A stretch of 49,381 bases of DNA from an uncultured Bergeyella sp. (GTDB lineage Bacteria; Bacteroidota; Bacteroidia; Flavobacteriales; Weeksellaceae). The notes beneath the pieces were generated by a model. It searched no databases. It was not told the origin of the DNA and was given only the letters and a program-made list of their open reading frames with translations. The stretch is from assembly GCA_916710115.1 (NCBI GenBank), contig CAKAOY010000001.1, forward strand, positions 1 through 49,381. The letters are read 5' to 3'. Of this stretch, positions 1 through 8,430 are shown in pieces (within the stretch, counting starts at the first letter, position 1; each line of letters opens with the position of its first letter). The translations under genes and the position numbers were made by a program.

Positions 1-63
1 CATATCTCTCGGTTCCCTTATAATGATTTCTTATTTGAATATTTTGAGGAAGAAGACCAATAA
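1..63 (+). CDS. C-terminal end of an unidentified protein (partial)
   Basis: Frame 1 is open from the window edge to a TAA at 61-63 and encodes about 20 residues ending FEYFEEEDQ. The next gene starts 14 nt later, which fits an operon. The fragment is too short to identify, and an open frame of this length could also occur by chance. Confidence 0.4.
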   Translation, partial: HISRFPYNDFLFEYFEEEDQ

Positions 64-77
64 AACTACTCCATACA

Positions 78-470
78 ATGATACAAGATAAAGATTTTAC
101 AATTAGGCTTATTAAACAGCTCTCTAACCTTCTAGCTAAACTTCTATTAGGAAAAAACGAAGGTGAAGAAGAAATGAGCCAACAGATGTTTGATACGGCT
201 GTAAAAGATATTTTTAAAATGAATTTCTATGAATTGGCAACAAAACCAACTAACGAAATCAGCCTCTGGGTAGAGGAACACGAGCCGAAATACCACGCGG
301 ATTATTACGAACTATTAGCCCATCTTTTTTATTTTAAAAATAAAGAAAACCCAAATTCAACTTTTGCAGAAAAAGCAAAAATATTTTATCAGCAGTGGCT
401 CGACAAAAGTAAAATATTCTCCTTTGAGATAATCGCCCGCATTAAAGAGTTAGAAAATAATCATCAATAA
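78..470 (+). CDS. DUF6483-like conserved hypothetical protein
   Basis: A 130-residue soluble protein with no signal peptide or membrane segment, predicted to be largely helical. The N-terminus (MIQDKDFTIRLIKQLSNLLA, then KLLLGKNEGE) resembles the start of DUF6483-type proteins, a small helical family of unknown role; this is recognition by eye. It lies 8 nt upstream of tadA and just downstream of the partial gene at the window edge, so it probably belongs to the same operon. Nothing in it indicates a catalytic site, and I assign no function. Confidence 0.75.
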   Translation: MIQDKDFTIRLIKQLSNLLAKLLLGKNEGEEEMSQQMFDTAVKDIFKMNFYELATKPTNEISLWVEEHEPKYHADYYELLAHLFYFKNKENPNSTFAEKAKIFYQQWLDKSKIFSFEIIARIKELENNHQ

Positions 471-478
471 ATAAACAA

Positions 479-910
479 ATGTTCGGAGACGAATACTTTA
501 TGAGACAAGCTCTACAACAGGCCTATAACGCTATGGAGCAAGACGAAGTCCCCGTAGGTGCAATTATTGTCCATCAAAACAAAATTATTGCCAAAGGACA
601 TAATCTAACCGAAACCCTAAACGATGTAACTGCTCATGCCGAAATGCAGGCTATAACCTCTGCTTCGGAGACACTCGGTGGAAAATACCTACAAGAATGC
701 ACAATGTATGTAACCTTAGAGCCTTGTGTGATGTGTGCAGGTGCCTTGGCTTGGTCACAAATCTCAAAAGTAGTAATAGGAGCAAAAGACGAAAAAAGAG
801 GCTTCTTGAACAAAAATATACCCCTACATCCAAAAACAAAAATTATCTGTGGTATTCTGGAAGAAGAATGTTCAGAAATCATAAAAAACTTTTTTAAAAG
901 TAAGCGATAA
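479..910 (+). CDS. tadA: tRNA-specific adenosine deaminase TadA
   Basis: A cytosolic zinc deaminase that converts the wobble adenosine A34 of tRNA-Arg(ACG) to inosine. The 143-residue length is usual for the family. The signature of the cytidine/deoxycytidylate deaminase fold is complete: HAE at residues 53-55 supplies the zinc-ligand His and the proton-shuttle Glu, and PCVMC at 82-86 supplies the two Cys ligands. Guanine deaminases share the fold, but the short length and the HAEMQAI context favour TadA. It starts 8 nt after the preceding gene with no promoter of its own, so co-transcription is likely. Confidence 0.93.
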   Translation: MFGDEYFMRQALQQAYNAMEQDEVPVGAIIVHQNKIIAKGHNLTETLNDVTAHAEMQAITSASETLGGKYLQECTMYVTLEPCVMCAGALAWSQISKVVIGAKDEKRGFLNKNIPLHPKTKIICGILEEECSEIIKNFFKSKR

Positions 911-917
911 ACTTTAT

Positions 918-925
918 TATCTTTG
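918..925 (+). promoter_or_regulatory. -7 promoter element (TATCTTTG) for the GH3 gene
   Basis: Matches the Bacteroidota -7 consensus TAnnTTTG. It overlaps no gene and lies 25 nt before the ATG at 951. No clear TTG is present about 20 bp upstream. Confidence 0.6.
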
Positions 926-950
926 TGTCCAAACATTTTAATTGAAGAAT

Positions 951-2474
951 ATGCCTACCAAAACACTTTTTAATTCTGTGGTAAATTGGTTCATAAAACA
1001 GAGAATCAGCCAAATAGAGAGCTTCATTAAAGAACCTCACAAGACGCAAGAGGCAGTACTTTTTTCTCATTTATTAAAAGCAGAAAACACCTTATACGGT
1101 AAGGAATATAATTTTAAAGAAATTGCTAATATAACTGATTTTCAGACAAATGTGCCTATCGTAACCTATGAAGATTTTGAACCTTACATCGAGCGAACAA
1201 GGCGAGGAGAAAAGGATATAATCTGGGCTGGAAGTATTAAAATGTTTGCCAAATCTTCAGGAACTACTAATGCCAAATCCAAGTATATCCCTATCACAGA
1301 AGATAGCCTAAACGACTGCCACTACAAAGCTGGTAAAGACTTAATATCCATATATGCTAATAACCACCCCGAAAATAAATTGTTCTCCAACAAAAACCTT
1401 CGATTGGGGGGAAGCTCTGAGATGTACGAAAATTTCAATACAAAATATGGCGACCTATCTGCTATATTGATTGATAATCTCCCCTTTTGGGTAGAAATAA
1501 CCACAGTGCCATCTAAGAAAGTATCCCTTATGTCCGAATGGGAAAGTAAAATAAAAGCCATCGTAAAAGAGGTTGTAAAGGCCGATGTAGGAAGTCTTTC
1601 GGGGGTGCCAAGTTGGATGATGGTACTACTACAAAAGGTATTAGAAACCAGTGGAGATACCACTATCGGAGCACTGTGGCCAAACTTAGAAGTGTTTTTC
1701 CATGGTGGTATTAGTTTTAAACCTTATAAAAAACAATATAAAGAATTAATCGGTAGAGAGATTAATTATTACGAAATATACAATGCATCAGAAGGCTTTT
1801 TCGGTATTCAAGATAGACATAAGTCCGACGAACTATTACTGATGCTAGATTACGGAATTTTTTACGAATTCATCAAAATGGAAGACTTTAATAAGTCCAA
1901 CCCTCGTGTATATACCATCAGCGAGGTAGAAACAAATGTCAATTATGCCCTGCTTATTACCACTAATGGCGGTCTGTGGCGTTATCTCATTGGTGATACT
2001 ATCTACTTCACTTCCCTAAATCCTTATAGAATCAAAATTTCAGGGCGTACCAAACATCATATCAATGTCTTTGGAGAGGAGCTGATGATTGATAATGTGG
2101 AAACAGCCTTAGAAATCGTCTGCCATAAGACCAATGCTAGTGTAAAAGATTACACAGGAGCTCCAGTTTTTATGACTGATAAAAACAAAGGGACCCACGA
2201 ATGGATATTCGAGTTTTCAAAAGAACCCAATGATTTTGAACTATTTAAAACAGAATTTGATACCGCTCTAAAATCGCTAAACTCCGACTACGAAGCCAAA
2301 AGATATAACGATATGACCCTAAGAAAGCCCATAATACACAAGGGACGACAAAATTTATTTTTTGATTGGATGGAAAAAAGAGGAAAACTAGGCGGACAAA
2401 ACAAAGTCCCTCGCCTAAGCAACGAAAGAGACTATTTAGAACCTCTTTTGGAAATGAACCAAATAGTTTCTTAG
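951..2474 (+). CDS. GH3 auxin-responsive-promoter family protein (acyl-adenylate/amidosynthetase-like)
   Basis: A 507-residue member of the GH3 branch of the ANL (acyl-adenylating) superfamily. Plant members conjugate amino acids to carboxylic hormones; the substrate of bacterial members is generally unknown. Visible marks are the ATP-binding stretch KMFAKSSGTTNAKSKYIP, the YNASEGFFG segment and the RYLIGDTI and ISGRTKHHINVFGEEL segments near the hinge to the C-terminal domain. An in-frame TTG at 942 would add three residues, but the ATG at 951 is preferred because it is a better start and lies about 25 nt downstream of a TATCTTTG promoter box. The gene stands alone between tadA and fumC, so context does not suggest a pathway. 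Confidence 0.88.
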   Translation: MPTKTLFNSVVNWFIKQRISQIESFIKEPHKTQEAVLFSHLLKAENTLYGKEYNFKEIANITDFQTNVPIVTYEDFEPYIERTRRGEKDIIWAGSIKMFAKSSGTTNAKSKYIPITEDSLNDCHYKAGKDLISIYANNHPENKLFSNKNLRLGGSSEMYENFNTKYGDLSAILIDNLPFWVEITTVPSKKVSLMSEWESKIKAIVKEVVKADVGSLSGVPSWMMVLLQKVLETSGDTTIGALWPNLEVFFHGGISFKPYKKQYKELIGREINYYEIYNASEGFFGIQDRHKSDELLLMLDYGIFYEFIKMEDFNKSNPRVYTISEVETNVNYALLITTNGGLWRYLIGDTIYFTSLNPYRIKISGRTKHHINVFGEELMIDNVETALEIVCHKTNASVKDYTGAPVFMTDKNKGTHEWIFEFSKEPNDFELFKTEFDTALKSLNSDYEAKRYNDMTLRKPIIHKGRQNLFFDWMEKRGKLGGQNKVPRLSNERDYLEPLLEMNQIVS

Positions 2475-2534
2475 TATCAAAACCAAAACTTTATTAATTT
2501 GTGGGCATTTATTTTTTTATATCTAAAAAATGAT

Positions 2535-2542
2535 TATCTTTG
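2535..2542 (+). promoter_or_regulatory. -7 promoter element (TATCTTTG) for fumC
   Basis: Exact TAnnTTTG match, 36 nt before the fumC ATG. Confidence 0.6.
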
Positions 2543-2578
2543 AGAAAATTTATTTAAATCTAATAAAATATATTAACA

Positions 2579-3973
2579 ATGGATTACAGAATTGAAAAAG
2601 ACACAATGGGAGAAGTAAAGGTTCCTGCTGATAAATTTTGGGGAGCACAAACCGAGCGTTCTCGTAACAACTTCAAAATAGGAGAAGAAAGCTCTATGCC
2701 AAAGGAAATTATTGAAGCCTTCGCCATTCTTAAAAAAGCTGCTGCCTACACGAATTGTGATTTGGGCGTACTACCTATCGAAAAAAGAGATGACATCGCC
2801 AATGTTTGTGATGAAATCTTAGCGGGAAAACTCAACGACCAATTTCCGCTTGTTATTTGGCAAACAGGGTCTGGGACGCAATCTAATATGAACCTTAATG
2901 AGGTAATTTCTAATAAGGCTCTCGTTAATGGTGGCGGTAAATTAGGCGAAAAATCTCCTATCCACCCGAATGATGATGTGAATAAATCTCAGTCTTCCAA
3001 TGATACTTATCCTACGGCTATGCATATTGCCGCTTATAAGAAAGTAGTAGAGCATACACTACCTGCATTAGAAAAATTAAGAAATACTTTCAATGATAAG
3101 GCGATAGCTTTCCAAAATGTGGTAAAAATCGGTAGAACTCACTTGATGGATGCCACTCCACTTACCCTAGGGCAAGAATTTTCTGGCTATGTAGCTCAAT
3201 TAGATTATGCTAAAAAAGCTATCATAAACACCCTATCCCACCTCAAAGAATTGGCTCTCGGAGGAACAGCAGTGGGAACCGGACTAAATACTCCAAAAGG
3301 TTATGATGTAAAAGTAGCAGAATATATTGCTCAATTTAGTAACCACCCATTCGTAACCGCTCCTAACAAATTTGAAGCTCTTGCCGCTCACGATGGTATT
3401 GTAGAAACTCACGGAGCATTAAAACAATTAGCCGTATCTCTCTATAAAATAGCACAAGATATTCGTCTATTAGCTTCAGGGCCTCGCTCTGGGATTGGGG
3501 AAATTTTCATTCCTGAAAACGAACCTGGCTCTTCTATTATGCCTGGAAAAGTTAATCCTACTCAAAATGAAGCTATTACAATGGTTTGTGCCCAAGTATT
3601 AGGAAACGATACAACTATTTCTTTTGCAGGAACTCAAGGACACTATGAACTCAATGTCTTCAAACCTGTAATGGCCTATAATTTCCTCCAATCAGCCCAA
3701 CTATTGGCTGATGCTATGATTTCTTTCAATGATAATTGTGTAGTGGGTATAGAGCCTAACCACACTAGAATCAAAGAATTACTAGACAAATCTCTAATGT
3801 TAGTTACAGCCCTTAATACCCATATCGGTTATGAAAATGCTGCTAAAATTGCTAAAACAGCTCATAAAAATGGAACTACATTAAGAGAGGAAGCCATGAA
3901 CCTTGGATTACTCACAGCGGAACAATTTGACGAGTGGGTGAGACCAGAAGAGATGGTTGGTAGCCTTAAATAA
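2579..3973 (+). CDS. fumC: class II fumarate hydratase
   Basis: Reversible hydration of fumarate to L-malate in the TCA cycle; an oxygen-stable, iron-free homotetramer. The 464-residue length is typical. The three conserved regions of the fumarase/aspartase superfamily are present: GSGTQSNMN at 97-105, GRTHLMDATP around His188, and the signature loop GSSIMPGKVNP at 317-327 with the catalytic Ser. SQSSNDTYP (137-145) fits fumarase. Aspartase is the main alternative, but the GAQTERS N-terminus and the overall match favour FumC. The gene is monocistronic, with its own promoter box and a strong terminator. Confidence 0.96.
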   Translation: MDYRIEKDTMGEVKVPADKFWGAQTERSRNNFKIGEESSMPKEIIEAFAILKKAAAYTNCDLGVLPIEKRDDIANVCDEILAGKLNDQFPLVIWQTGSGTQSNMNLNEVISNKALVNGGGKLGEKSPIHPNDDVNKSQSSNDTYPTAMHIAAYKKVVEHTLPALEKLRNTFNDKAIAFQNVVKIGRTHLMDATPLTLGQEFSGYVAQLDYAKKAIINTLSHLKELALGGTAVGTGLNTPKGYDVKVAEYIAQFSNHPFVTAPNKFEALAAHDGIVETHGALKQLAVSLYKIAQDIRLLASGPRSGIGEIFIPENEPGSSIMPGKVNPTQNEAITMVCAQVLGNDTTISFAGTQGHYELNVFKPVMAYNFLQSAQLLADAMISFNDNCVVGIEPNHTRIKELLDKSLMLVTALNTHIGYENAAKIAKTAHKNGTTLREEAMNLGLLTAEQFDEWVRPEEMVGSLK

Positions 3974-4002
3974 TATTTTTACATTTTAATGCTATATAAT
4001 AT

Positions 4003-4035
4003 AACGGATTTGGTGAGTATTTCATCAAATCCGTT
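4003..4035 (+). terminator. intrinsic terminator after fumC
   Basis: A 14-bp stem (AACGGATTTGGTGA paired with TCATCAAATCCGTT, one G-U) with a 5-nt loop, followed by a short T-rich run, 29 nt after the fumC stop. Confidence 0.8.
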
Positions 4036-4171
4036 TATTTCAACTAAATATCATCTTTTTCTATTGAGTTATTGTACTTGCTAAACCATTAATTAAATAC
4101 AACAAATTTTACTTTCCCAGAAAAGGGAATAAGACTCATAAAAAATAATTATATTTTAATATGAAAATAAT

Positions 4172-4179
4172 TACCTTTG
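4172..4179 (+). promoter_or_regulatory. -7 promoter element (TACCTTTG), near-leaderless
   Basis: Exact TAnnTTTG. It ends 7 nt before the ATG of the glycosyltransferase at 4187, so the transcript would start at or very near the start codon. Confidence 0.65.
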
Positions 4180-4186
4180 CATTATA

Positions 4187-4903
4187 ATGAAAAAATTAGT
4201 TATCATACCTACTTACAACGAAAAAGAAAATATTACCTCTATCATTAAGGCTGTATTGTCTCTTGATGGAGATTTTCATATTCTTGTAGTTGATGATTCT
4301 TCACCTGATGGCACAGCTGATATCGTTCGTAAATTACAAGAGCAATTCACTGAAAATCTTCATCTTACAATAAGAAAAGTAAAAGACGGACTTGGGAAAG
4401 CCTACATCCACGGCTTTAAATGGGCTATTGAAAAAAGGTATGATTATATCTTTGAAATGGATGCCGATTTCTCCCATAACCCAAATGACCTACCAAAATT
4501 ATTAGAAGCCTGCCAAAATGCCGATATGTCCATCGGCTCTCGGTATTCTCAAGGTGTGAATGTTGTCAATTGGCCTATGGGACGGGTTTTACTATCTTAT
4601 TTTGCTTCTAAATATGTTCGTTTCGTGTTGGGACTGCCAATACATGATACCACTGCAGGATTTGCCTGCTTTAAGAGACAAACCTTAGAAAAAATAAAAT
4701 TAGACGATGTGAGCCTCAAAGGTTACGGATTCCAAGTGGAAATGAAATATAGAGTTTTAAAACTTGGGCTAACCATAAAAGAAGTACCTATTATATTTAC
4801 AAACAGAATTTTAGGTGAAAGTAAAATGAATGGCGGTATCATTGGAGAAGCTATTATCGGTATCATCAATCTAAAACTAAAATCATTATTAAATCGTTTA
4901 TAA
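4187..4903 (+). CDS. polyprenol monophosphomannose synthase-like family 2 glycosyltransferase
   Basis: A 238-residue GT2 (GT-A fold) enzyme of the DPM1 group, which transfers a sugar, usually mannose from GDP-mannose, to a polyprenyl phosphate at the inner face of the membrane. The nucleotide-binding DDSSPDGT (36-43), the metal-binding DAD (92-94, in MDADFSHNP) and the acceptor-region GSRYSQG segment are all present. It ends near residue 238 with no C-terminal transmembrane pair, as in the short bacterial and archaeal catalytic subunits. Its stop overlaps the ATG of the DUF4296 lipoprotein by 1 nt (TAATG), indicating translational coupling. The donor sugar cannot be read from sequence. Confidence 0.88.
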   Translation: MKKLVIIPTYNEKENITSIIKAVLSLDGDFHILVVDDSSPDGTADIVRKLQEQFTENLHLTIRKVKDGLGKAYIHGFKWAIEKRYDYIFEMDADFSHNPNDLPKLLEACQNADMSIGSRYSQGVNVVNWPMGRVLLSYFASKYVRFVLGLPIHDTTAGFACFKRQTLEKIKLDDVSLKGYGFQVEMKYRVLKLGLTIKEVPIIFTNRILGESKMNGGIIGEAIIGIINLKLKSLLNRL

Positions 4904-5277
4904 TGCTTAAATATATTTGTATTTCCCTTTTGTGGATAATGTGTGCCTGCTCAGAGACAATTTCCCCACCCAAAAACCTTATCAAAGAAGATAAAATGGC
5001 AGAACTAATCGCTGATTTTGCAATTAATGAACAGATGTCCATCATAAATCCAAACGGTGATTCGGAAGCTTCTACTCTATATTTATTCCAAAAATATAAG
5101 GTCTCCGCAAAGGATTTTAGCGATAGTCAAACTTATTATATGACTTACCCCAACAAAATGGAAAAAATTTACGAAAAATCCCAAGAAATATTATTGGAAA
5201 AATACCCAGAATTAAAAGATAACATTCTGAAAAAAATACAATCTCAACCAGCCGTAGAACCAATAAAACCTTTATAA
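4903..5277 (+). CDS. DUF4296 domain lipoprotein
   Basis: A 124-residue small lipoprotein with a signal peptide ending MCAC (Cys16 as the probable lipidation site). The rest is a helical DUF4296-type domain (NLIKEDKMAELIADFAINE, then a Y-rich middle and a KYPELK segment), a family found in Bacteroidota and of unknown function. It overlaps the upstream mannosyltransferase by 1 nt, and this pairing suggests a shared envelope role. The C-terminal tail is Pro- and Lys-rich. Confidence 0.85.
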   Translation: MLKYICISLLWIMCACSETISPPKNLIKEDKMAELIADFAINEQMSIINPNGDSEASTLYLFQKYKVSAKDFSDSQTYYMTYPNKMEKIYEKSQEILLEKYPELKDNILKKIQSQPAVEPIKPL

Positions 5278-5281
5278 ACTA

Positions 5282-5315
5282 AAAAAACTCCTAATTAAAA
5301 TATTAGAAGTTTTTT
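5282..5315. terminator. bidirectional terminator between convergent genes
   Basis: A 14-bp stem with one mismatch (5282-5295 pairs with 5302-5315) carries A and T runs on both flanks. It serves the DUF4296 gene (+) and the NlpC/P60 gene (-). Confidence 0.75.
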
Positions 5316-5342
5316 ATGTAAATTCAATAATATATTTATTCG

Positions 5343-6011
5343 TTAGTTATTGGCGTAATCAGTAAAATTTACATTTTGAATACCATAATCGTTGAGAATT
5401 CTCTTGGCAATGCGAAATTTTGGAGCCCAATACTTATCACTGAGAGAACTCACAGTAACACCTTTCGAGGTTGCAGAATGGATAAATTTTACTTCACCAG
5501 ATGGCTCTACATCGTATACTATACCCACATGAGAAATTCTTGAATGATGGGCAAAAAACACCAAGTCGCCTTTTTTGAGGGAATTTCTATCCACATTTTC
5601 TCCTTCCAACGCCTGAGAAGAAGACACTCTTGGAAGACTTACTCCCATTGCATTAGCATACACAGACAACACAAAAGCAGAACAATCTATTCCTCTCCGT
5701 GATGTACCTCCCAATCTATACGGTGTACCTAGATAGGTAAGTGCCTCATCCATAATATTATGAATTTTATTATTATATTCTATATAATTCTCATTATCAG
5801 CAAGTTCCTCTTGAGTTAATATTCTATTATCTATCGGTAGTAAGGTATTTTTTTCTGTCTTTTTGGTATTTCTATTTGGAGTTCTATTGTACATAGGTAC
5901 TAGAGGTTTTGAATAGGCCGTCGGTTTTGATACCACATAATTAGAAACACAAGACTGTAATAACAAAAAATTAAAAATAGTGATGATATATAATAATATT
6001 TTTTTATTCAT
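5343..6011 (-). CDS. NlpC/P60 (C40) peptidoglycan endopeptidase lipoprotein
   Basis: A 222-residue envelope cysteine peptidase that would cleave peptide stems of peptidoglycan. A signal peptide leads to a lipobox ending at Cys21 (LLLQSC), so it is probably anchored to the outer membrane facing the periplasm. A linker of about 60 residues follows, then the catalytic domain from about residue 83. The catalytic residues are Cys110 (GIDCSAF) and His161 (SHVGIV), with His178 (FIHSA) as the probable third member. GDLVFF lies between them. It resembles the Spr/MepS group. It is transcribed alone from a TACCTTTG promoter box. Confidence 0.92.
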   Translation of the reverse strand: MNKKILLYIITIFNFLLLQSCVSNYVVSKPTAYSKPLVPMYNRTPNRNTKKTEKNTLLPIDNRILTQEELADNENYIEYNNKIHNIMDEALTYLGTPYRLGGTSRRGIDCSAFVLSVYANAMGVSLPRVSSSQALEGENVDRNSLKKGDLVFFAHHSRISHVGIVYDVEPSGEVKFIHSATSKGVTVSSLSDKYWAPKFRIAKRILNDYGIQNVNFTDYANN

Positions 6012-6061
6012 AATAAGTTATTTTTAATAAATAGAAATTATTCTATCCATTATTTATAAGA

Positions 6062-6069
6062 CAAAGGTA
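6062..6069 (-). promoter_or_regulatory. -7 promoter element (TACCTTTG) for the NlpC/P60 gene
   Basis: Reads TACCTTTG on the - strand, about 50 nt before the start codon at 6011. Confidence 0.55.
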
Positions 6070-6212
6070 GAAAAAACGATTTTTTCATATTATGATAAAT
6101 ATCAGTTTTAAAGAGCTTTTAACTTTTTTTAACATAAAAACCGCTTATTTTAATACCTTATCAGCATTTTTAATCTTTATTTTTTAACATTTAAATGGGT
6201 GAATTAAAAAAA

Positions 6213-6243
6213 TTGATAGCATTATTGAAAATCGTTATTTTTG
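6213..6243 (+). promoter_or_regulatory. full promoter: TTG (-33), 20-bp spacer, TATTTTTG (-7)
   Basis: TTG at 6213-6215 and TATTTTTG at 6236-6243 give near-ideal Bacteroidota spacing. The -7 box ends 4 nt before the ATG at 6248, implying a leaderless mRNA. Confidence 0.7.
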
Positions 6244-6247
6244 CAAA

Positions 6248-6736
6248 ATGGATTTGCAGAAGTATAAAAATTTAGCTTTAAAAAAGCAAAAAGAGCATAA
6301 AAAATTTTTGGATAGTTTGAAGAAAAAACCACCTAAAAATTTAGATTATATAACACAGAAATCTCACGATATCGTCTTCAATGAGATAAACTGCTTAGAT
6401 TGTGCCAATTGCTGTAAAACCACTGGGCCACTCTACACTGAAAAAGATATTGAACGGATTGCCAAACACTTGCGAATGAAGCCTTCCGATTTTGAGACTA
6501 AATACCTCCGTATAGACGAGGATAATGACAAGGTGCTACAAAACCTACCTTGCTTCTTTTTGAATGAAGATAATACCTGCTCCATCTATGATGTTCGCCC
6601 AAAAGCCTGCCGAGAATATCCGCATACTGATAGAAAAAAGGTCTATCAGATAAACAACCTCACTATAAAAAATACCATCATTTGCCCTGCAGCATTCACT
6701 TGGCTAGAAATCTTATCAAAAAAAATTAACAAATAA
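6248..6736 (+). CDS. YkgJ-family cysteine cluster protein
   Basis: A 162-residue soluble protein with a zinc or Fe-S chelating cysteine cluster: C49, C52, C55, C56, C102, C111, C121 and C146. The CxxCxxCC pattern followed by CFFLNEDNTCSIYDVRPKAC is characteristic of the YkgJ/UPF0153 family, whose biochemical role is unsettled. A lysine-rich N-terminal helix precedes it. The TrmH-family gene follows 25 nt later but has its own promoter box. Confidence 0.88.
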   Translation: MDLQKYKNLALKKQKEHKKFLDSLKKKPPKNLDYITQKSHDIVFNEINCLDCANCCKTTGPLYTEKDIERIAKHLRMKPSDFETKYLRIDEDNDKVLQNLPCFFLNEDNTCSIYDVRPKACREYPHTDRKKVYQINNLTIKNTIICPAAFTWLEILSKKINK

Positions 6737-6749
6737 TATACCTATTTAA

Positions 6750-6757
6750 TAACTTTG
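6750..6757 (+). promoter_or_regulatory. -7 promoter element (TAACTTTG), near-leaderless
   Basis: Exact TAnnTTTG ending 4 nt before the ATG at 6762. Confidence 0.6.
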
Positions 6758-6761
6758 CTCT

Positions 6762-7298
6762 ATGGTTGAAAAATTAAAATTAGAACAACTTGGAAGGGTT
6801 AATGTAGAAACCTTTAAAAGTTTAGAAAAAATACCTACAATAATAGTCTTAGACAATATCCGCTCTATGCATAATGTCGGAGCGATATTTCGTACTGCTG
6901 ATGCCTTCTTGATAGAAAAAATCATTCTCTGTGGAATAACACCCCAACCGCCTCATCGTGAGATACATAAAGCTGCCCTCGGAGCAACAGAATCTGTGGA
7001 GTGGCAGTATCAAGCCTCTACAAAAGAAGCTATTTCAGAATTGAAAAAAGCTGGTTATCGGATATTTGGTATTGAGCAAACAACAAGTTCTCAGCTCATC
7101 ACCGAATTTGAAATTGATACCAATGAAAAATATACTCTAATCTTAGGTAACGAAGTTGAGGGAATCTCAGATGAAATCTTGTCCGATTGTGATGGATTTA
7201 TAGAACTACCACAACACGGAACCAAACATTCCCTGAATGTATCCGTATGCGGAGGATTAATAATGTGGGAATTTTATAAAAAGCTCTATAAAAAATAA
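6762..7298 (+). CDS. TrmH/SpoU-family RNA 2'-O-methyltransferase
   Basis: A 178-residue SPOUT methyltransferase using SAM to methylate a ribose 2'-OH in tRNA or rRNA. The three SpoU motifs are complete: motif 1 NIRSMHNVGAIFRTAD (about residues 32-47, with catalytic Arg), motif 2 LGNEVEGIS and motif 3 HSLNVSVCGG, which forms the trefoil knot. It lacks the N-terminal RNA-binding domain of RlmB and is near the minimal catalytic length. Substrate (tRNA G18 or other) cannot be decided from sequence alone. Confidence 0.9.
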   Translation: MVEKLKLEQLGRVNVETFKSLEKIPTIIVLDNIRSMHNVGAIFRTADAFLIEKIILCGITPQPPHREIHKAALGATESVEWQYQASTKEAISELKKAGYRIFGIEQTTSSQLITEFEIDTNEKYTLILGNEVEGISDEILSDCDGFIELPQHGTKHSLNVSVCGGLIMWEFYKKLYKK

Positions 7299-7332
7299 AC
7301 TGCATTGCCCCCGAAAATGAGCCTTGCAGTTT
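7297..7332 (+). terminator. possible weak terminator after the TrmH-family gene
   Basis: An 8-bp stem (AAACTGCA/TGCAGTTT) encloses a 20-nt loop and is followed by TTTAAAT. The long loop and poor T tract make it a weak candidate. Confidence 0.35.
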
Positions 7333-7493
7333 TAAATAAATCTAATAAAAAGTAAAAATGAAATATGTAAAGATATATCTAAAACAATATACAAAACAAT
7401 ACGAATATTTATTTTTAACTATTTTTTAACTTAAAACGCTTATTTTTAGTTAAATTTAACACATATTATTAATTAATTTCAATAAGTTTAATA

Positions 7494-8360
7494 ATGAAAA
7501 TTGCCATTTATAGTCAAAAAAAAGATTTGGACATTTTCCTATACTTAAGTCGGTTCATATCAGAACTAGATAGAAGAGACATAGAAGTTGTAATCCACCA
7601 TAATACAGCGGAGAATTTGCAATTTTCTGATAAGTTCGAGACTTTCCAATGCAGAGAGGACTTGCTTCGCCTAGGTGTAAATCTATTTTTCACTTTCGGA
7701 GGTGATGGTACAATTGTAGATTCATTATTATTCCTTGCAAATACAGAAATACCGATTGTGGGTATTAATGTGGGAAGACTTGGATTTTTAGCAAGTTTTT
7801 CTAAAGAAAATATATTCAGTCAGTTAGATGAAATTCTAAATGGGGATTATAAGATAAGGAAACGCTCAATCATTGAAGTGGTAGAGCCTAAGGGAGATTT
7901 TTTTCCTTATGTTCTCAATGATATCTCTGTATCTCGAAAGGAAACAACTTCTATGATTACAGTAGATTCTTTCCTTAATGGAGAGTTTTTAAATACCTTT
8001 TGGGGAGATGGCGTGTTAGTCTCTACTCCGACGGGCTCTACTGCGTATTCTCTTAGTTGTGGAGGGCCTATCATTGCTCCGAATACAGATACCTTCGTAG
8101 TAACTCCTATTGCTCCTCACAATCTGAATGTAAGACCTTTAGTAGTGAATAATAATGTAGAAATCAGACTAAAGGTAGATAGCCGAGTACCTCAATACTC
8201 TCTTTCGTTGGACTCTCGTTTGGTTCATATGAATCAAAATGTGGAGATACTCATTCGTAAGGCTCCATTTAAGATACACTTGGTTCAACCAAAAAATCTG
8301 AGTTTCTATGAGACTATCCGCCAGAAACTCCTTTGGGGAATGGACAAGCGGAACGATTAG
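7494..8360 (+). CDS. nadK: NAD kinase
   Basis: Phosphorylates NAD+ to NADP+ in the cytosol. The 288 residues are typical for bacterial NadK. The diagnostic GGDGT is at 69-73 (FTFGGDGTIVDS), followed by GINVGRLGFLA, the NDISV segment and the glycine-rich STPTGSTAYSLSCGGPI. The 195-bp upstream region contains no exact TAnnTTTG that I could find, so its promoter is unidentified. Confidence 0.95.
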   Translation: MKIAIYSQKKDLDIFLYLSRFISELDRRDIEVVIHHNTAENLQFSDKFETFQCREDLLRLGVNLFFTFGGDGTIVDSLLFLANTEIPIVGINVGRLGFLASFSKENIFSQLDEILNGDYKIRKRSIIEVVEPKGDFFPYVLNDISVSRKETTSMITVDSFLNGEFLNTFWGDGVLVSTPTGSTAYSLSCGGPIIAPNTDTFVVTPIAPHNLNVRPLVVNNNVEIRLKVDSRVPQYSLSLDSRLVHMNQNVEILIRKAPFKIHLVQPKNLSFYETIRQKLLWGMDKRND

Positions 8361-8371
8361 TGGATTTAATT

Positions 8372-8400
8372 TTGTCTATTTTCAAAAAATAGTATATTTG
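8372..8400 (+). promoter_or_regulatory. promoter: TTG, 18-bp spacer, TATATTTG
   Basis: TTG at 8372-8374 and TATATTTG at 8393-8400, upstream of the class A PBP start at 8431. Confidence 0.6.
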
Positions 8401-8430
8401 TAGTAATGTTTCAAAAAAAAGACTATTAAA

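Noticed and set aside
7358..7432. 24-codon frame (MKYVKIYLKQ...) before nadK
   Set aside because: Lys/Tyr-rich as expected from AT-rich non-coding sequence; no promoter box or coupling to nadK.
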